From Charina bottae (taxonomy: Eukaryota > Chordata > Lepidosauria > Squamata > Charinaidae): a DNA stretch of 64,000 bases. The stretch covers positions 83,772,921 through 83,836,920 of the forward strand of contig JALMGJ010000005.1 in the NCBI GenBank assembly GCA_023362775.1, given 5' to 3'. Every line of letters begins with the position of its first letter. Position 1 is the stretch's first letter. The translations under genes and the position numbers were made by a program. Of this stretch, positions 12,521 through 23,665 are shown piece by piece. The notes under the pieces were generated by a model. That model ran no database searches. It worked only from the letters and a program-made list of their open reading frames with translations, and had not been told where the DNA came from.

Positions 12521-13003
12521 TGTAAAATACTACCCTATTTGGAATAGCATAAATTTTACAGCAATATCTCTATAACTCTTAGGTCCTTGGGTAGGACTGA
12601 AATAACTTTGGAGTGAACATGTATTTGATTATATAGTGATATTAATTTGGACAAATAGAAATGAGAACAACTAAAGGACAAGGGGATTGGTTCTTCTAAG
12701 TTGATCTTACCCAACAGAGAAGGGCTGGTTGGTACTCGATGGTGCCTTTTGTTTAAACTGGATGAAATCAATCAATCAATAATATTTATTTGGTCAATGA
12801 TCAGCAAAATTTAAAAGGACAAAAGTAGAGTGAAACAAATAGATACAATAATATACTAACAACTAGCAAAATAAATCACATAATAATATAGCATTCGCTC
12901 CTCTATTACTATACTGATACATTTGTTACTTGGAAATGTAAATCTAAAACATTAATAGGTACAGTATAAAGTAAAAAATATATATCCCCTAACGATTTAT
13001 TAA

Positions 13004-13334
13004 GGGGACGCGATAGCTCAGCGGGTAAGACACCAGGCTTGTCTATCGGAAGATTGCAAGTTCGGAGGTTTGAATCCCTAGCCCCGCGTGACGGAGTGAG
13101 CTCCCGCACTCGCCCCAGCTCTTGCCAACTAGCAATTCAAAAGCATGCAAATGCAAATAGATGAATAGGTACCACTTCGGTGGGAAGGTAACAGTGTTCC
13201 ACGCGCGTCATGCCAGCCACATGACCGCGGAAGCGTCTTCGGACAACACTGGCTCTTCGGCTAAGAAACAGAGATGAGCACCAGCCCCTAGAGTCGGACA
13301 CGACTGTGCAGGGGAAACCTTTACCTTTACCTTT
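13004..13334 (+). mobile_element. Sauria SINE inserted in an R4-like LINE
   Basis: Complete SINE from the tRNA-like head to the repeated CCTTTA tail. The perfect duplication AACGATTTATTAA lies at 12991-13003 and 13335-13347. It splits the R4-like LINE on the minus strand, so it is younger. Confidence 0.95.
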
Positions 13335-14526
13335 AACGATTTATTAATTAAGATATATCAAACCAAAAGTAATATTTAGAACAAAGGTGATTACATCTTT
13401 AACTGGTTTTGTCTTATTTTCTTTGTAACAACACACAATTTAGCTACTGCAGACGTACTGAATGGTTTTAAATCCTGGAGAAGATGGTTCACATAAAAAT
13501 TATCTGTACTCCCAGGGAATTTATGTATTAGGGACAAAATGTAGATTGACCTAATGTCCCTATAAAATTTACAATGTAATAATACATGTGAGATGGTTTC
13601 CACTTCTTCGTCACCACATGGGCAGATAAGCTGAGCTATAGGGATTTTACTATACCTGTCTTGAAGAAGTGCAGATGGAAGAATGTTGTATCTAGCTTTA
13701 AAAAATATGACTCTCAGCTTAGGGAGTTAGGTTTTGCAAATAACTTGCTGGTTCCCATACGCCCCCATTTATCAAAATTCTGTCATGTTGCGGCAGCCTA
13801 CTAATTTTGATCTGGAACTCCATGCCCCTTATTCTTTGAATAATTAATTGCTTGGCTTGATCATAGCCTAATGATATTAAGAATAGTGGAGAGAGCCCAT
13901 ATGAAGCCAGCTTATGTTCTACCGCCTGCATCCAAGGTGAAGAAAAGTTATCTATTAGAACTAGAGGGGTTAAACCAACTGGGAAGAATTGGATTTTGAG
14001 CCAATAAGTTATCATCATCTTTCAGGCCCTAACCTGAACTGACGGCATTCCTGTCTCGAGCCTTAACTGGGCATTAGATGTTCCATTGGTGCAGCTAAAA
14101 TTGAGCACATGAATTTTGTTTGCACTGTTTCCTGCGGCTTCTTCTTCACATAAATTCCTGTTTGTGCCCAATAAAGAATTTGAGCCAATGTTTTGGCTTC
14201 AAAAAGTTTTAAAGCTGCAGGGACAAGTTGTCCTCCACCAGCGTAAAAGAAACGTTTACTGGCATTCATCGACCTAAGGGCTGATTGCACCACGTAATTC
14301 TGGTGTGCATTCAAAGTACCTTTCAAGTGGAAAACCACCCCGAGGTATTTAAATGTGTTAACCTGCTCTAATTTATGCCCTTCTACTCTCCAGGAGTGAT
14401 GAATAGCTCTTAGCAAAGACCAGAATTTTCGATTTATCAAAGTTGAGAACCAAGTGTTTTTGTCTGCAGTACCTTAATGTAGCCACAATTGCTATTTTCA
14501 ATCCAACAGGGGTTTGTGAAATTATA

Positions 14527-14550
14527 GCAGCAGCAGCAGCAGCAGCAGCA
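14527..14550 (+). repeat. (GCA)8 trinucleotide run inside LINE reverse transcriptase
   Basis: Eight perfect GCA units; on the minus strand they encode eight alanines where the R4-like element should have YADD. Confidence 0.95.
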
Positions 14551-15269
14551 TAAAGAAGTATTGGGATTTTGCGCTGTGCTAGATTGGGTGCGTGAATATC
14601 CATGTTATGTAAGAGGTCCACCAATGAATTAATATAGAGATTAAAAAGGGAGGGTGCAAGAATACATCCTTGTCGCGCTCCTTTCTACACGTTTACTGTG
14701 CCAGAGAGGGTCCTCACTCTTAAGGTGGAATTGGAATACAATTTCTGTATGAGATGGAGGAGGCACCTATCGATAGTTGTATTTTTTAATTTTTCCCAAA
14801 GAACATTTCTGGATATTGAGTCGAAGGCTTGTTTGAAGTCAAGGAAAGCTAAGAAGAGGCATGATTTCTTTTTGTACGTATATTTTTGTACAAGATGATA
14901 CAGCACCAGTATATGATCTACTGTTGATCTCCCTTGTCTGAAACCTGCCTGTTCATCTTGAATTATGCCCTCTGTCTCAATCCAGTCTTGTAGTTTAAGA
15001 TTTAAGTGTTTAGTTCTCTTTAGTTGGATAGTATTACTATGATGAACCAGGTTCTTGGGAGGAAATTAAAATTTAAGGGTGATAATGTGTTGCTAAATTA
15101 TATCCCCCAGTATTCAGTGTATTTCTGAAAAGCTTTGGATATATCATGCCTGTACAATTGCAAAAAAGGTGATGATGTATTTCTGGAAGGATGCCTGTGT
15201 ATCTAATGCTAAAGTTTGGCTTAGAGAAACCTGTCAACTCTCAGCCTTTGAATTGGCTGTGTTTTTTTT

Positions 15270-16155
15270 ATTTTAATTTTTTAAAAGATTTTAAATACAA
15301 TAGTAAAAGCAAATACAAATTAAATTCAGAAAAAGAGAAAGAATAAAAATGCAAATTAAGAAAAAGAAAAATAGGAAAAAAAGGAAAGATGTAGAATAAA
15401 GAAAAAGAAAAGAAATATGTAAAGAAGTGACTTCCAGTCTTCATCACAACAAGTAAAAACGAATTTGATAACTCATCACCCCCTGTAAAGTTACAAATAT
15501 TTCTTCTTCCCATAACCCATCCCTTCTATATGCAAAACCATAAATCATCAACTTTTCAGCCCTAGTGTCAGCAAAAAGTCTGTAAAGGGTTACCAGAGCT
15601 TTATAAAAACATGTCTTGTCTTAACCTTGATCAAACAAACCAACTTTACTTCCTTCCTTTACTTCTAACAATCTTGATCCTTAATTCATTCAGATGTCTT
15701 TCTTTTTTCCCATCGCAAAGATTTCTTCGAAATTCTGGTCTGTGACCGTATATTGATTGACTTCTTCGATGCTTTAACAGACCACTTTTATAAATCCAGT
15801 GGAAAGTCTTTATCCTGGTCTTGGTTTGTCTTTTGTATTTCCCCTTTGATTTTCAAAACCTTAACCAGCTTCTTTTGCGTATCCAATAAAAAGTCCTTAT
15901 CAGGGTCCTTCTCTTGGCTCTTCTCTATCTTGTAATCCACACGTTTTCCTGTCATCTGTATTTCCAATTTGAATGCCTTCTCTATTTTGTAATCCACACT
16001 ATTTTTACCCAATATTTCTGATTCCACTATTTCTGCATCAAGCAAAATTTGTTTCACATCTATCATTCCTTCATTAACATCTTTTAGACATAGTCTATCC
16101 ATAGAAGCAGACATTGTTACTGATATTGTTGAATTGGTTATTTTTTTTGACAGAA
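15270..16155 (-). mobile_element. L1-like element, minus orientation, A/T-rich
   Basis: A T-rich start, purine-rich runs and the block GTGACTTCCAGTCTTC recur in the element disrupted by the BovB (GTGACTTCCGAGTTTT at 20391). A minus-strand open stretch at 15788-16114 carries imperfect repeats of DYKIEK and QDKDF. I read it as the start of an L1-type ORF1, with low certainty. The L1-like insertion at 16173 cuts it. Confidence 0.45.
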
Positions 16156-17037
16156 AGAAAAACCAGACATGACTCCAAGCCTGGCTGGCAACTCGATAAG
16201 TCAGAGTTTCTCAGAGCTCTGAGCTCTGAGACCTGGCTAACTTTCTATCTTGTTTGCAGGGGTCTACAGACCACTGAAGTTTCCCCCTGGAGAAGGGGGA
16301 ACCAGAAGATTGCTCACAGAGCCATTGTAATTGCCCACTCCTGTTTTTCTTTGTTGTTTCCACCGCGGAGAAGAACGGGGGGTGGATGCAGTGAAATGGC
16401 CGAAAGAGGATTCTAGCTCTGCAGAGAACGTAAGTCTCTTGGGAGACACAAGAGTGACAGCCAGCTTTTAGACCACTTTATATTAGTTTTCTTTTTTAGA
16501 TTAGTACATTTTTATTATTCTAAAATTTATCTTTGGACTTCGTTCAAAATGTTGGCTAATTTTGTGTTTTCTTTGCTATAATTAATTTTGGTGGAAGTTT
16601 GATAGATTTTATTTTGGCAACATAGTGAACAAGTTTTGTATTTTTCTGCCTTTCTTTTGTATCCGAGAAATTGGGACTTAAGAGACTTTGTTGGTATTTC
16701 TCACTCGACAAACTAACTGACTTTTGAGAAATTGTTTGTTTGGGTTAAGCAGCTTGCAGCCTGAAGAATAAAGAAGAATAAAGAATAAAGTATAGAGAAT
16801 GTGTGCCTCTCTACCTTTTTTCTTTTCTTTTTCTACTTTTTTTTAGAAAGGACTATCTTTCATTTGGAATATATTTTCATCTTTCCTTTTACAAACTGTT
16901 TGAAATACTGCTCTGTGGAATTTTTTCATCTCTTACTTTAAAAGCTTTTCTCACTTAAAGAAATAGACATTATTGATAAATAATAGAACAGCTGTTCCTT
17001 GCTCCCTGAGAAAATTTTCCAGAGGACCCGCCCGCCC

Positions 17038-17520
17038 GCGCTGTCTGTGGGGAGAGAAAAGCAGCCACCGCACAGGCCCGCTTAAAAAACCACCACCCCG
17101 AAACCGCTTTCGAGCCGCCTCTCCGGAGGGTCCCTGCGGTCCCGCCGGGTGCACCCCCCCACCCCGCCGTTTGGCGTCCTCTCCCCCCGCTAACCCGAGC
17201 CCTGCGGCGGCCGGGGGAAGCCGAGCCAGGCGGGGGTGCAGCGGGCCCAGCAGCGCGCTGAGGGCGAAGAGCCGCCTGCTCTCCCCTTGGCCGCCTCCGG
17301 TCGCTACAGTCGCCCCGCCGGAACGGAGCCTGGCCTGGCTCCCCCGGCCACCGCAGGGCTCGGGTTAGCGGGGGGAGAGGACACCGAACGGCGGGGTGGG
17401 GGGGTGCACCCGGCGGGACCGCAGGGACCCTCCGGAGAGGCGGCTCAAAAGCGGTTTCGGGGTGGTTGTTTTTTAAGCGGGCCTGTGCGGTGGCTGCTTT
17501 TCTCTCCCGACAGACAGCGC
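17038..17520. repeat. GC-rich inverted repeat, arms about 190 bp
   Basis: The left arm (about 17038-17233) begins GCGCTGTCTGTGGGGAGAG; the right arm (about 17329-17520) is its reverse complement with few differences, for example one base in CTGTCTG(T)CGGGAG. The loop is about 95 bases. The mirrored arms create mirrored open frames on both strands, none protein-like. Confidence 0.9.
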
Positions 17521-18280
17521 TCCGGCGAAAACTCCAGTGCCGCCATTGCTCGCCGGCTGGACCCTCCTCCCCAAAGGTGGCGCTCCGCAGGCCCCGCTTT
17601 CCAGGGCCGTTCCTGCCACATCCTTTCAGCCTCTGACGCCCAACAGCGGGGTGGGGGGATTGATGGGGCGGGAGGGTGCGCCGTCGAGGCCTCCTTGGGA
17701 GGAAAGCGGGGAAGCCCCGCGGCCCCTCGAAGGGATCCACCGGGGATCACGCGCCTCTTCTCGCTGGGGCCCTCCGAGCAGTCGCTGCCTCCGGGTCGCG
17801 GGGATTCTGGCATGGGCACCCGCCGGATATGGGGAGAGAGGCCGGGAACGGACGGATGTGGCGGTAGGCGCAGGAGCGGGACTCCTCACCTCACCCCTGC
17901 GCGACCGCCCAGCTTTGCCTGGCCTCAACGCCCGAACGTGGCGAGGGAGAAGGGAAGAGGCTCGGGAGCGCCCAAGTGCCAGACGGGCAGCTCCGCCCGC
18001 GCGCCTCGCCCAGACATGCCGCCAGCAGCAGCTCCCAAGGCACGCCGGTCCCTCCTCCGTTGAAGGGAGCGGCAGAGAGCCCCGCGGGCTGTGCGCGAAG
18101 TGTGGGCGGCTGCGGGTGGCCCCGGCCTTGGACAGCGAGAGCGAGCGCGCGTAAGAGCGTAAGAGTTTGGGGGCAGGATCCAATCACGTGGAAGGGGCGG
18201 GGTGAGTTCAGCTGCGGAAGAGCCGCACTCAAGGGGCCAAAGAGCCGCATGTGGCTCGCGAGCCGCCATTTCCGACCCTT
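17521..18280. mobile_element. GC-rich sequence ending like a hAT-type element
   Basis: Very CG-rich DNA without recognisable protein. The right edge (GAGCCGCATGTGGCTCGCGAGCCGCC, about 18242-18267, then CCGACCCTTGG) is a common end of squamate hAT MITEs when read in reverse. The matching left end was not found. The many open frames reflect composition. Confidence 0.4.
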
Positions 18281-19501
18281 GGCATAACCTAAACAGGAGA
18301 TTTATTGATATTGATTTGGAATGCAAGGTTAATGAAAATGCGGATTTGGTATTGTACACAGAGTAAGCATAGATATGAGAAACTTACAGATGCATAAAAA
18401 CATGATATTTTAAGTGTAAGATACAAGATTATAAATAAATATGTTGATATTATATATTACTCTTTCTGGAGACACATTTATGAGAAGACAATGAGATGAT
18501 GAGATGGAATTAGAATGTAGGTTATTACAAGAATATGTTGTATGTATTAGGTTATATGTTATGTTAGGTTTTGTATTTTTGCTATATTATGTATTATGTT
18601 ATGTAATATGTTAGATTATGTATTAATGGAATATATAGTCATAACATGAACAGAATATACTGTATTTTATTAGACGTAGATAAGGCCTTTATTTGTTATA
18701 CTAAGTGGACTTTATTGAAGATATAAATATAGATGTAAAAATGGAAAGAGCAAATGGAAAACATTTAATTGATGCAACAATGAACATTTGATTACTATTC
18801 TAAGGAGTAGAAACCAGAGATGGATTGTTGGAAGATATCAAGAAAGGCGAAACCTATATGAAGAACAGAAGATTGGATTATAGAAATCATAGGGTATATG
18901 ACAAAGAAAAGTTTCTGTGTATTGTATGAAGGACTAACATTTAAAGTTAATTGTTGTACTTAAAGTTCAAGGATAAATTGGAGGACATCTATTTTCTATA
19001 TTTTCTTTGTTTGTTATTTTTTGACTTCACTTTTTCTTTTCCTTTTTCTTACTTTGTATTTCTATTTTTTTTCTTTTGTATTAGTTCTTAGTATGTATTT
19101 TAAAATTCAATAAAACTTATGGGGAAAAAAAGAAAAAAGAAAAACCAGACATGATTCTATGTGATCAAAATTCAATTTGTTTAAAAATTTTAGACATTTT
19201 TATTAAATATGTAACTAGTATATAATTACTATAGTACTGTATTGTAGAAATGCAGCACATTTTTCTTTTTTCACATTTATGTATGTTTGTTTTATTTAGA
19301 TTTTTATATACAGTTTTGTTTGAATTGTGTTCAGAAACATTAAGGTTTTAAAGCTCATTGTGTGTGTGTATAATTTTTATTAAAGAAGTTTTTCCAGACA
19401 GTAAAAACAATACAAATTTTAAAAATATAAGAGAAATAGGGAAAACTAATAGAAAAGTGAAAAAGAAATAAAGAAAAAGAGATAGAAAAGAAGGAAAAAG
19501 A

Positions 19502-19530
19502 AAAGAAAGAAAGAAAGAAAGAAAGAAAGA
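19502..19530 (+). repeat. (AAAG)n microsatellite
   Basis: About seven units within an A-rich, L1-like tail on the minus strand (19375-19560). Confidence 0.9.
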
Positions 19531-19969
19531 ATAGGAAATAATGAAAAGCTCATCCTTTCCATTAAAAATATTATTTTAAGGGGTGGGATTATTTGCTTAT
19601 TTCCAACAAAACAGCTTTATTTATGTAAATTATATCATTGTTGTATTTGATAGATAGATTGAACTGTAATTATTAAAAGTAAGTGGTATATCTATTTCTT
19701 GCCCAACTATACTTACAATGAAATTGTAATTTATTCAGGGGGGGTCACATAAATTCCTCTTATTTTAGGGTTGAGATGGCCACCTAAGAAAGAATCAGAA
19801 TAGCCAGTGATATTGGGGCTCCATATTTCAGCTGCAAAAATTCAAATAGAAAACTGGTACCATCTAGTGGTCATCTGGATTTCTGCACCCATATTCTAGC
19901 AATCTTAATCTACCGTATATTGGGGCTCAGACAGAGCCCACCCCCTGCTCAGAGCAAGAATCCCAAAAC

Positions 19970-20250
19970 AGATGACAGATGTTCAGCCTCTGTTTACAGG
20001 CATCCAGGGAAGGGGAACCCATCACCTCTGTGGTAACCAGCTGCACTGTGCAGCTGCTCTTACTGTTACAAAGGTTTTTCTAACAATCAGTCAGAATTCC
20101 TACATGAGGAATTATTCTGTATTCTGTAACAACAGAATGGGTGACATTCCTTAAGATCCTTAAAGAGGACTCTCACGTCTACCCTCACTCTTCTTTTCTC
20201 AAGGCTAAAAAAGCCAGCTCCTTCCTTTGTCTCTTCACAGGACATGCTTT
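19970..20250 (-). mobile_element. CR1 LINE 3' fragment
   Basis: The sequence reads GTTCAGCCTCTGTTTACAGG, CCAGGGAAGGGGAACCCATC and TTCTCAAGGCTAAAAAAGCC, matching the reversed CR1 region that in birds and reptiles reads TTCAGCCTC...TCCAGGCTAAACA. Short open frames here are not genes. Confidence 0.5.
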
Positions 20251-20446
20251 CTTTCTTTTTTTATAAGAATTTTATTAAGTTTCAAGCAAAGATAAAAGCT
20301 ACAGAAAAACAAAAAACTACAAAGAAAAAAAGAAAAAACTAAAGAAGTGTAGAAACACAAGAGAACATTTTTCAAAATTACAAAAAGAGGTGACTTCCGA
20401 GTTTTAACAGCAAGGATATACAACAATTTTCCATAATCAATCCCTT

Positions 20447-23400
20447 GTTGTTGTTGTTTATTCGTTCAGTTGTTTCCGACTCTTCGTGACTTCATGGACC
20501 AGCCCACGCCAGAGCTTTCTGTCGGCCGTCACCATCCCCAGCTCCCCAATGGTTGAGTCCGTCGCCTCCAGAATACCATCCATCCATCTTGCCCTCTTCC
20601 TTTTGCCTTCCACTTTTCCTAGCATCAGCTTCTTCTCCAGGGTATCCTGTCTTCTCATTATGTGGCCAAAGTACTTCAGTTTTGCCTTTAATATCATTCC
20701 CTCAAGTGAGCAGTCTGGCTTGATTTCCTGGAGTATGGACTGGTTTGATCTTCTTGCAGTCCAAGGCACTCTCAGAATTTTCCTCCAACACCACAGTTCA
20801 AAAGCATCTATCTTCCTTCTCTCAGCCTTCCTTATGGTCCAGCTCTCACAGCCATAGGTTACTACAGGGAATACCATTGCTTTAACTATGCGGACCTTTG
20901 TTGTCAGTGTGATGTCTCTGCTCTTAACTATTTTATCAAGATTTGCCATTGCTCTCCTCCCAAGAAGTAGACGTCTTCTGATTTCCTGGCTGCAGTCAGC
21001 ATCTGCAGTAATCTTTGTGCCTAGAAATACAAAGTCTGTCACTGCCTCCACTTTTTCTCCCTCTATTTGCCAGTCATCAATCAAGCTCGTTGCCATAATC
21101 TTGGTTTTTTTGAGGTTTAACTGCAACCCAGCTTTTGCACTTTCTTCTTTCACCTTCGTCATAAGGCTCCTCAACTCCTCCTCGCTTTCAGCCATCAAAG
21201 TGGTATCATCTGCATATCTGAGATTGTTAATGTTTCTTCCAGCGATTTTAACTCCAGCCTTGGATTCCTCAAGCCCAGCATGTCGCATGATGTGTTCTGC
21301 GTACAGGTTGAATAGGTAGGGTGAGAGTATACAACCCTGCCGTACTCCTTTCCCAATCTTAAACCAGTCCGTTGTTCCGTGCTCTGTTCTTACCGTTGCT
21401 ACTTGGTCGTTATACAGATTCCTTAGGAGGCAGACAAGATGACTTGGTATCCCCATACCACCAAGAACTTGCCACAATTTGTTATGATCCACACAGTCAA
21501 AGGCTTTAGAATAGTCAATAAAACAGAAACAGAAATAGATGTTTTTCTGAAATTCCCTGGCTTTCTCCATTATCCAGCGGATATTGGCAATTTGGTCTCT
21601 AGTTCCTCTGCCTTTTCTAAACCCAGCTTGTACATCTGGCAATTCTCGCTCCATGAATTGCTGGAGTCTACCTTGCAAGATCTTGAGCATTACCTTACTG
21701 GCATGTGAAATAAGTGCCACTGTTCGATAGTTTGAACATTCTTTAGTGCTTCCCTTTTTTGGTATGGGGATATAAGTTGATTTTTTCCAATCTGATGGCC
21801 ATTCTTGTGTTTTCCAAATTTGCTGGCATATGGCATGCATCACCTTGACAGCATCATCTTGCAAGATTTTAAACAGTTCAGCTGGGATACCATCGTCTCC
21901 TGCTGCCTTGTTATTAGCAATGCTTCTTAAGGCCCATTCAACCTCACTCTTCAGGATGTCTGGCTCTAACTCACTGACCACACCGTCAAAGCTATCTCCA
22001 ATATTATTATCCTTCCTATACAGATCTTCCGTATATTCTTGCCACCTTTTCTTGATCTCTTCTGCTTCTGTTAGGTCCTTACCATCTTTGTTTTTGATCA
22101 TACCCATTTTTGCCTGGAATTTACCTCCGATGTTTCTAATTTTCTGGAAGAGGTCTCTTGTCCTTCCTATTCTATTGTCTTCTTCCACTTCCGCACATTG
22201 CTTGTTTAAAAATAATTCCTTATCTCTTCTGGCTAACCTCTGGAATTTTGCATTGAATTGGGCATATCTCCCCCTATCACTGTTGCCTTTTGCTTTCCTT
22301 CTTTCTTGGGCTACTTCCAGTGTTTCAGCAGACAGCCATCTTGCCTTCTTGGTTTTCTTTTTCTTTGCAACGTTTTTTGTTGCCGCCTCCTGAACAATGT
22401 TGCGAACTTCTGTCCATAGTTCTTCTGGGACCCTATCTACTAAATCTAGTCCCTTAAATCTATTCTTCACCTCCACTGCATATTCCTTAGGAATATTAGT
22501 GAGCTCATATCTAACTGATCTGTGGGTCTTCCCTATTCTCTTTAGTCTGATTCTAAATTTTGCAATAAGAAGTTCGTGATCTGAACTACAGTCAGCTCCA
22601 GGTCTTGTTTTTACCGACTGTATAGAGGTCCGCCACCTTTGGCTGCAAAGGATGTAGTCAATCTGATTTTGGTGTCGACCATCTGGTGAAGTCCATGTAT
22701 AAAGTCGTCTTTTAGGTTGTTGGAAGAGAGTGTTTGTTATGCACAGTGAGTTGTCTTGGCAAAATTCTATCAGCCTATGTCCTGCTTCATTTTGTTCTCC
22801 CAGACCATGCTTGCCTGTAATTCCAGGTGTCGTCTGACTACCCACCTTAGCATTCCAGTCTCCTGTAATGAAAATAACATCTCTTTTTGGTGTATTATCT
22901 AGTAGGTGCTGCATATCCTCATAGAACTGATCTACTTCTGCTTCTTCAGCATCTGTGGTTGGGGCGTATATTTGGATCACTGTGATGTTAAATGGCTTAC
23001 CCTGAATTCGAATTGAGATCATTCTATCGTTTTTTGGATTGTATCCAAGCACTGCTTTAGCCACTTTATTATTAATTATGAAGGCTACTCCATTTCTTCT
23101 GTGGTCCTCTTGTCCACAGTAGTAGATCTGGTGGTCATCTGATGTGAAGTGGCCCATCCCAGTCCATTTCAGTTCACTGACACCTAAAATGTCTATATTT
23201 AATCTTGACATCTCACCAATAACCACATCCAATTTGCCCTGGCTCATAGATCTTACATTCCAGGTTCCTATGGTGTGTTGATCTTTAGAACATCGGATTC
23301 GTCGTTCACCACCAGCACCGTCGGCCGCTAGCCGTCCTTTCGGCTTTGAGCTAGCTGCGTCATCACATCTGGGGCTAGTTGAACGTATCCTCTGTTCCTC

Positions 23401-23665
23401 CCCAGTAGCATTTTGACCACCTTCCGACCTGGGAGTCCCATCTTCCGATGGTATACCGACATATCTTTGGTTGTACTGATCCATTTAGTTTTCATGGCAA
23501 GAATACTGGGGTGGGTTGCCATTACCTTCCTCAGGGATCGTATTTAGTCTGACCTCTCTGCCACGACCTTCCCGTCTTGGGTGTCCCTTCACGGTTTAGC
23601 TCATGCTTTCATTGAGGTGCTCAAGCTCCAGCACCACGACAAGGTAACAATCTCCTTTGCTGGAG
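20447..23665 (-). mobile_element. Full-length BovB LINE with 12-bp target-site duplications
   Basis: The element is bounded by a perfect 12-base duplication, AATCAATCCCTT, at 20435-20446 and 23666-23677. Its 3' end (at the low coordinate) is the (GTT)n-like tail expected for BovB, and about 180 bases of 5' leader precede the ORF. At 3.2 kb it matches the usual full length. It interrupts an L1-like A/T-rich element that resumes on both sides. Confidence 0.93.
20458..23484 (-). CDS. BovB LINE (RTE clade) endonuclease-reverse transcriptase, intact 1008-codon ORF
   Basis: This protein nicks target DNA and copies its own RNA at the break. The amino half is an APE-type endonuclease: WNVR (75-78), E104 in SELKWTG, DWN (209-211), QIDYIL around D276 and SDH (301-303). 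The reverse transcriptase follows, with FIDYSKAFD (D657, D663), QGCILSP near 717 and YADD at 757-760. All catalytic residues I can name are present and the frame has no stop. The wording closely follows the ruminant/squamate BovB family. Two oddities are a small FCFC repeat at 651-654 and four codons missing near the C-terminus relative to the second BovB copy at 25279. The first ATG was taken; an upstream start cannot be excluded. Confidence 0.95.
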   Translation of the reverse strand: MDQYNQRYVGIPSEDGTPRSEGGQNATGEEQRIRSTSPRCDDAASSKPKGRLAADGAGGERRIRCSKDQHTIGTWNVRSMSQGKLDVVIGEMSRLNIDILGVSELKWTGMGHFTSDDHQIYYCGQEDHRRNGVAFIINNKVAKAVLGYNPKNDRMISIRIQGKPFNITVIQIYAPTTDAEEAEVDQFYEDMQHLLDNTPKRDVIFITGDWNAKVGSQTTPGITGKHGLGEQNEAGHRLIEFCQDNSLCITNTLFQQPKRRLYTWTSPDGRHQNQIDYILCSQRWRTSIQSVKTRPGADCSSDHELLIAKFRIRLKRIGKTHRSVRYELTNIPKEYAVEVKNRFKGLDLVDRVPEELWTEVRNIVQEAATKNVAKKKKTKKARWLSAETLEVAQERRKAKGNSDRGRYAQFNAKFQRLARRDKELFLNKQCAEVEEDNRIGRTRDLFQKIRNIGGKFQAKMGMIKNKDGKDLTEAEEIKKRWQEYTEDLYRKDNNIGDSFDGVVSELEPDILKSEVEWALRSIANNKAAGDDGIPAELFKILQDDAVKVMHAICQQIWKTQEWPSDWKKSTYIPIPKKGSTKECSNYRTVALISHASKVMLKILQGRLQQFMERELPDVQAGFRKGRGTRDQIANIRWIMEKAREFQKNIYFCFCFIDYSKAFDCVDHNKLWQVLGGMGIPSHLVCLLRNLYNDQVATVRTEHGTTDWFKIGKGVRQGCILSPYLFNLYAEHIMRHAGLEESKAGVKIAGRNINNLRYADDTTLMAESEEELRSLMTKVKEESAKAGLQLNLKKTKIMATSLIDDWQIEGEKVEAVTDFVFLGTKITADADCSQEIRRRLLLGRRAMANLDKIVKSRDITLTTKVRIVKAMVFPVVTYGCESWTIRKAERRKIDAFELWCWRKILRVPWTARRSNQSILQEIKPDCSLEGMILKAKLKYFGHIMRRQDTLEKKLMLGKVEGKRKRARWMDGILEATDSTIGELGMVTADRKLWRGLVHEVTKSRKQLNE

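Larger units (their letters stand above)
12768..15080 (-). mobile_element. Degraded R4/Dong-like LINE, interrupted by a SINE
   Basis: Broken frames on the minus strand read in order: LAFLDFKQAFDSIS (reverse transcriptase motif A), a segment LLYAAAAAAAAIISQTP where YADD is expected, LVLNFDKSKILVF, VNTFKYLGVVF and, near 13590, ETISHVLLHCKFY, a possible zinc-knuckle remnant. The 3' end at 12768 is an ATTGATTGATT-type tail. A Sauria SINE at 13004-13334 splits it. Assignment to R4 rests on the pairing with the endonuclease fragment at 12070 and is tentative. The element is dead: several stops and frameshifts. Confidence 0.7.
16173..19137 (+). mobile_element. L1-like retroelement insertion with 17-bp target-site duplication
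   Basis: The duplication AGAAAAACCAGACATGA lies at 16156-16172 and 19138-19154. The 3' end is A-rich after AATAAAACTTATGGGG (19109-19124). There is no long ORF, so it is internally deleted or non-autonomous. A GC-rich block (about 17000-18280) sits inside it; whether this block came with the element or was inserted later is open. Confidence 0.75.

Noticed and set aside
12991..13090. tRNA-like B box sequences (GGTTCGAATCC type) at each SINE head
   Set aside because: These are SINE heads derived from tRNA, followed by the SINE body, not functional tRNA genes.
16970..18154. Several long open frames (up to 275 codons) on both strands in the GC-rich block
   Set aside because: They mirror each other across the inverted repeat, are dominated by Pro, Arg, Gly and Ala as expected from high GC, and show no domain. 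They lie inside a transposable element.
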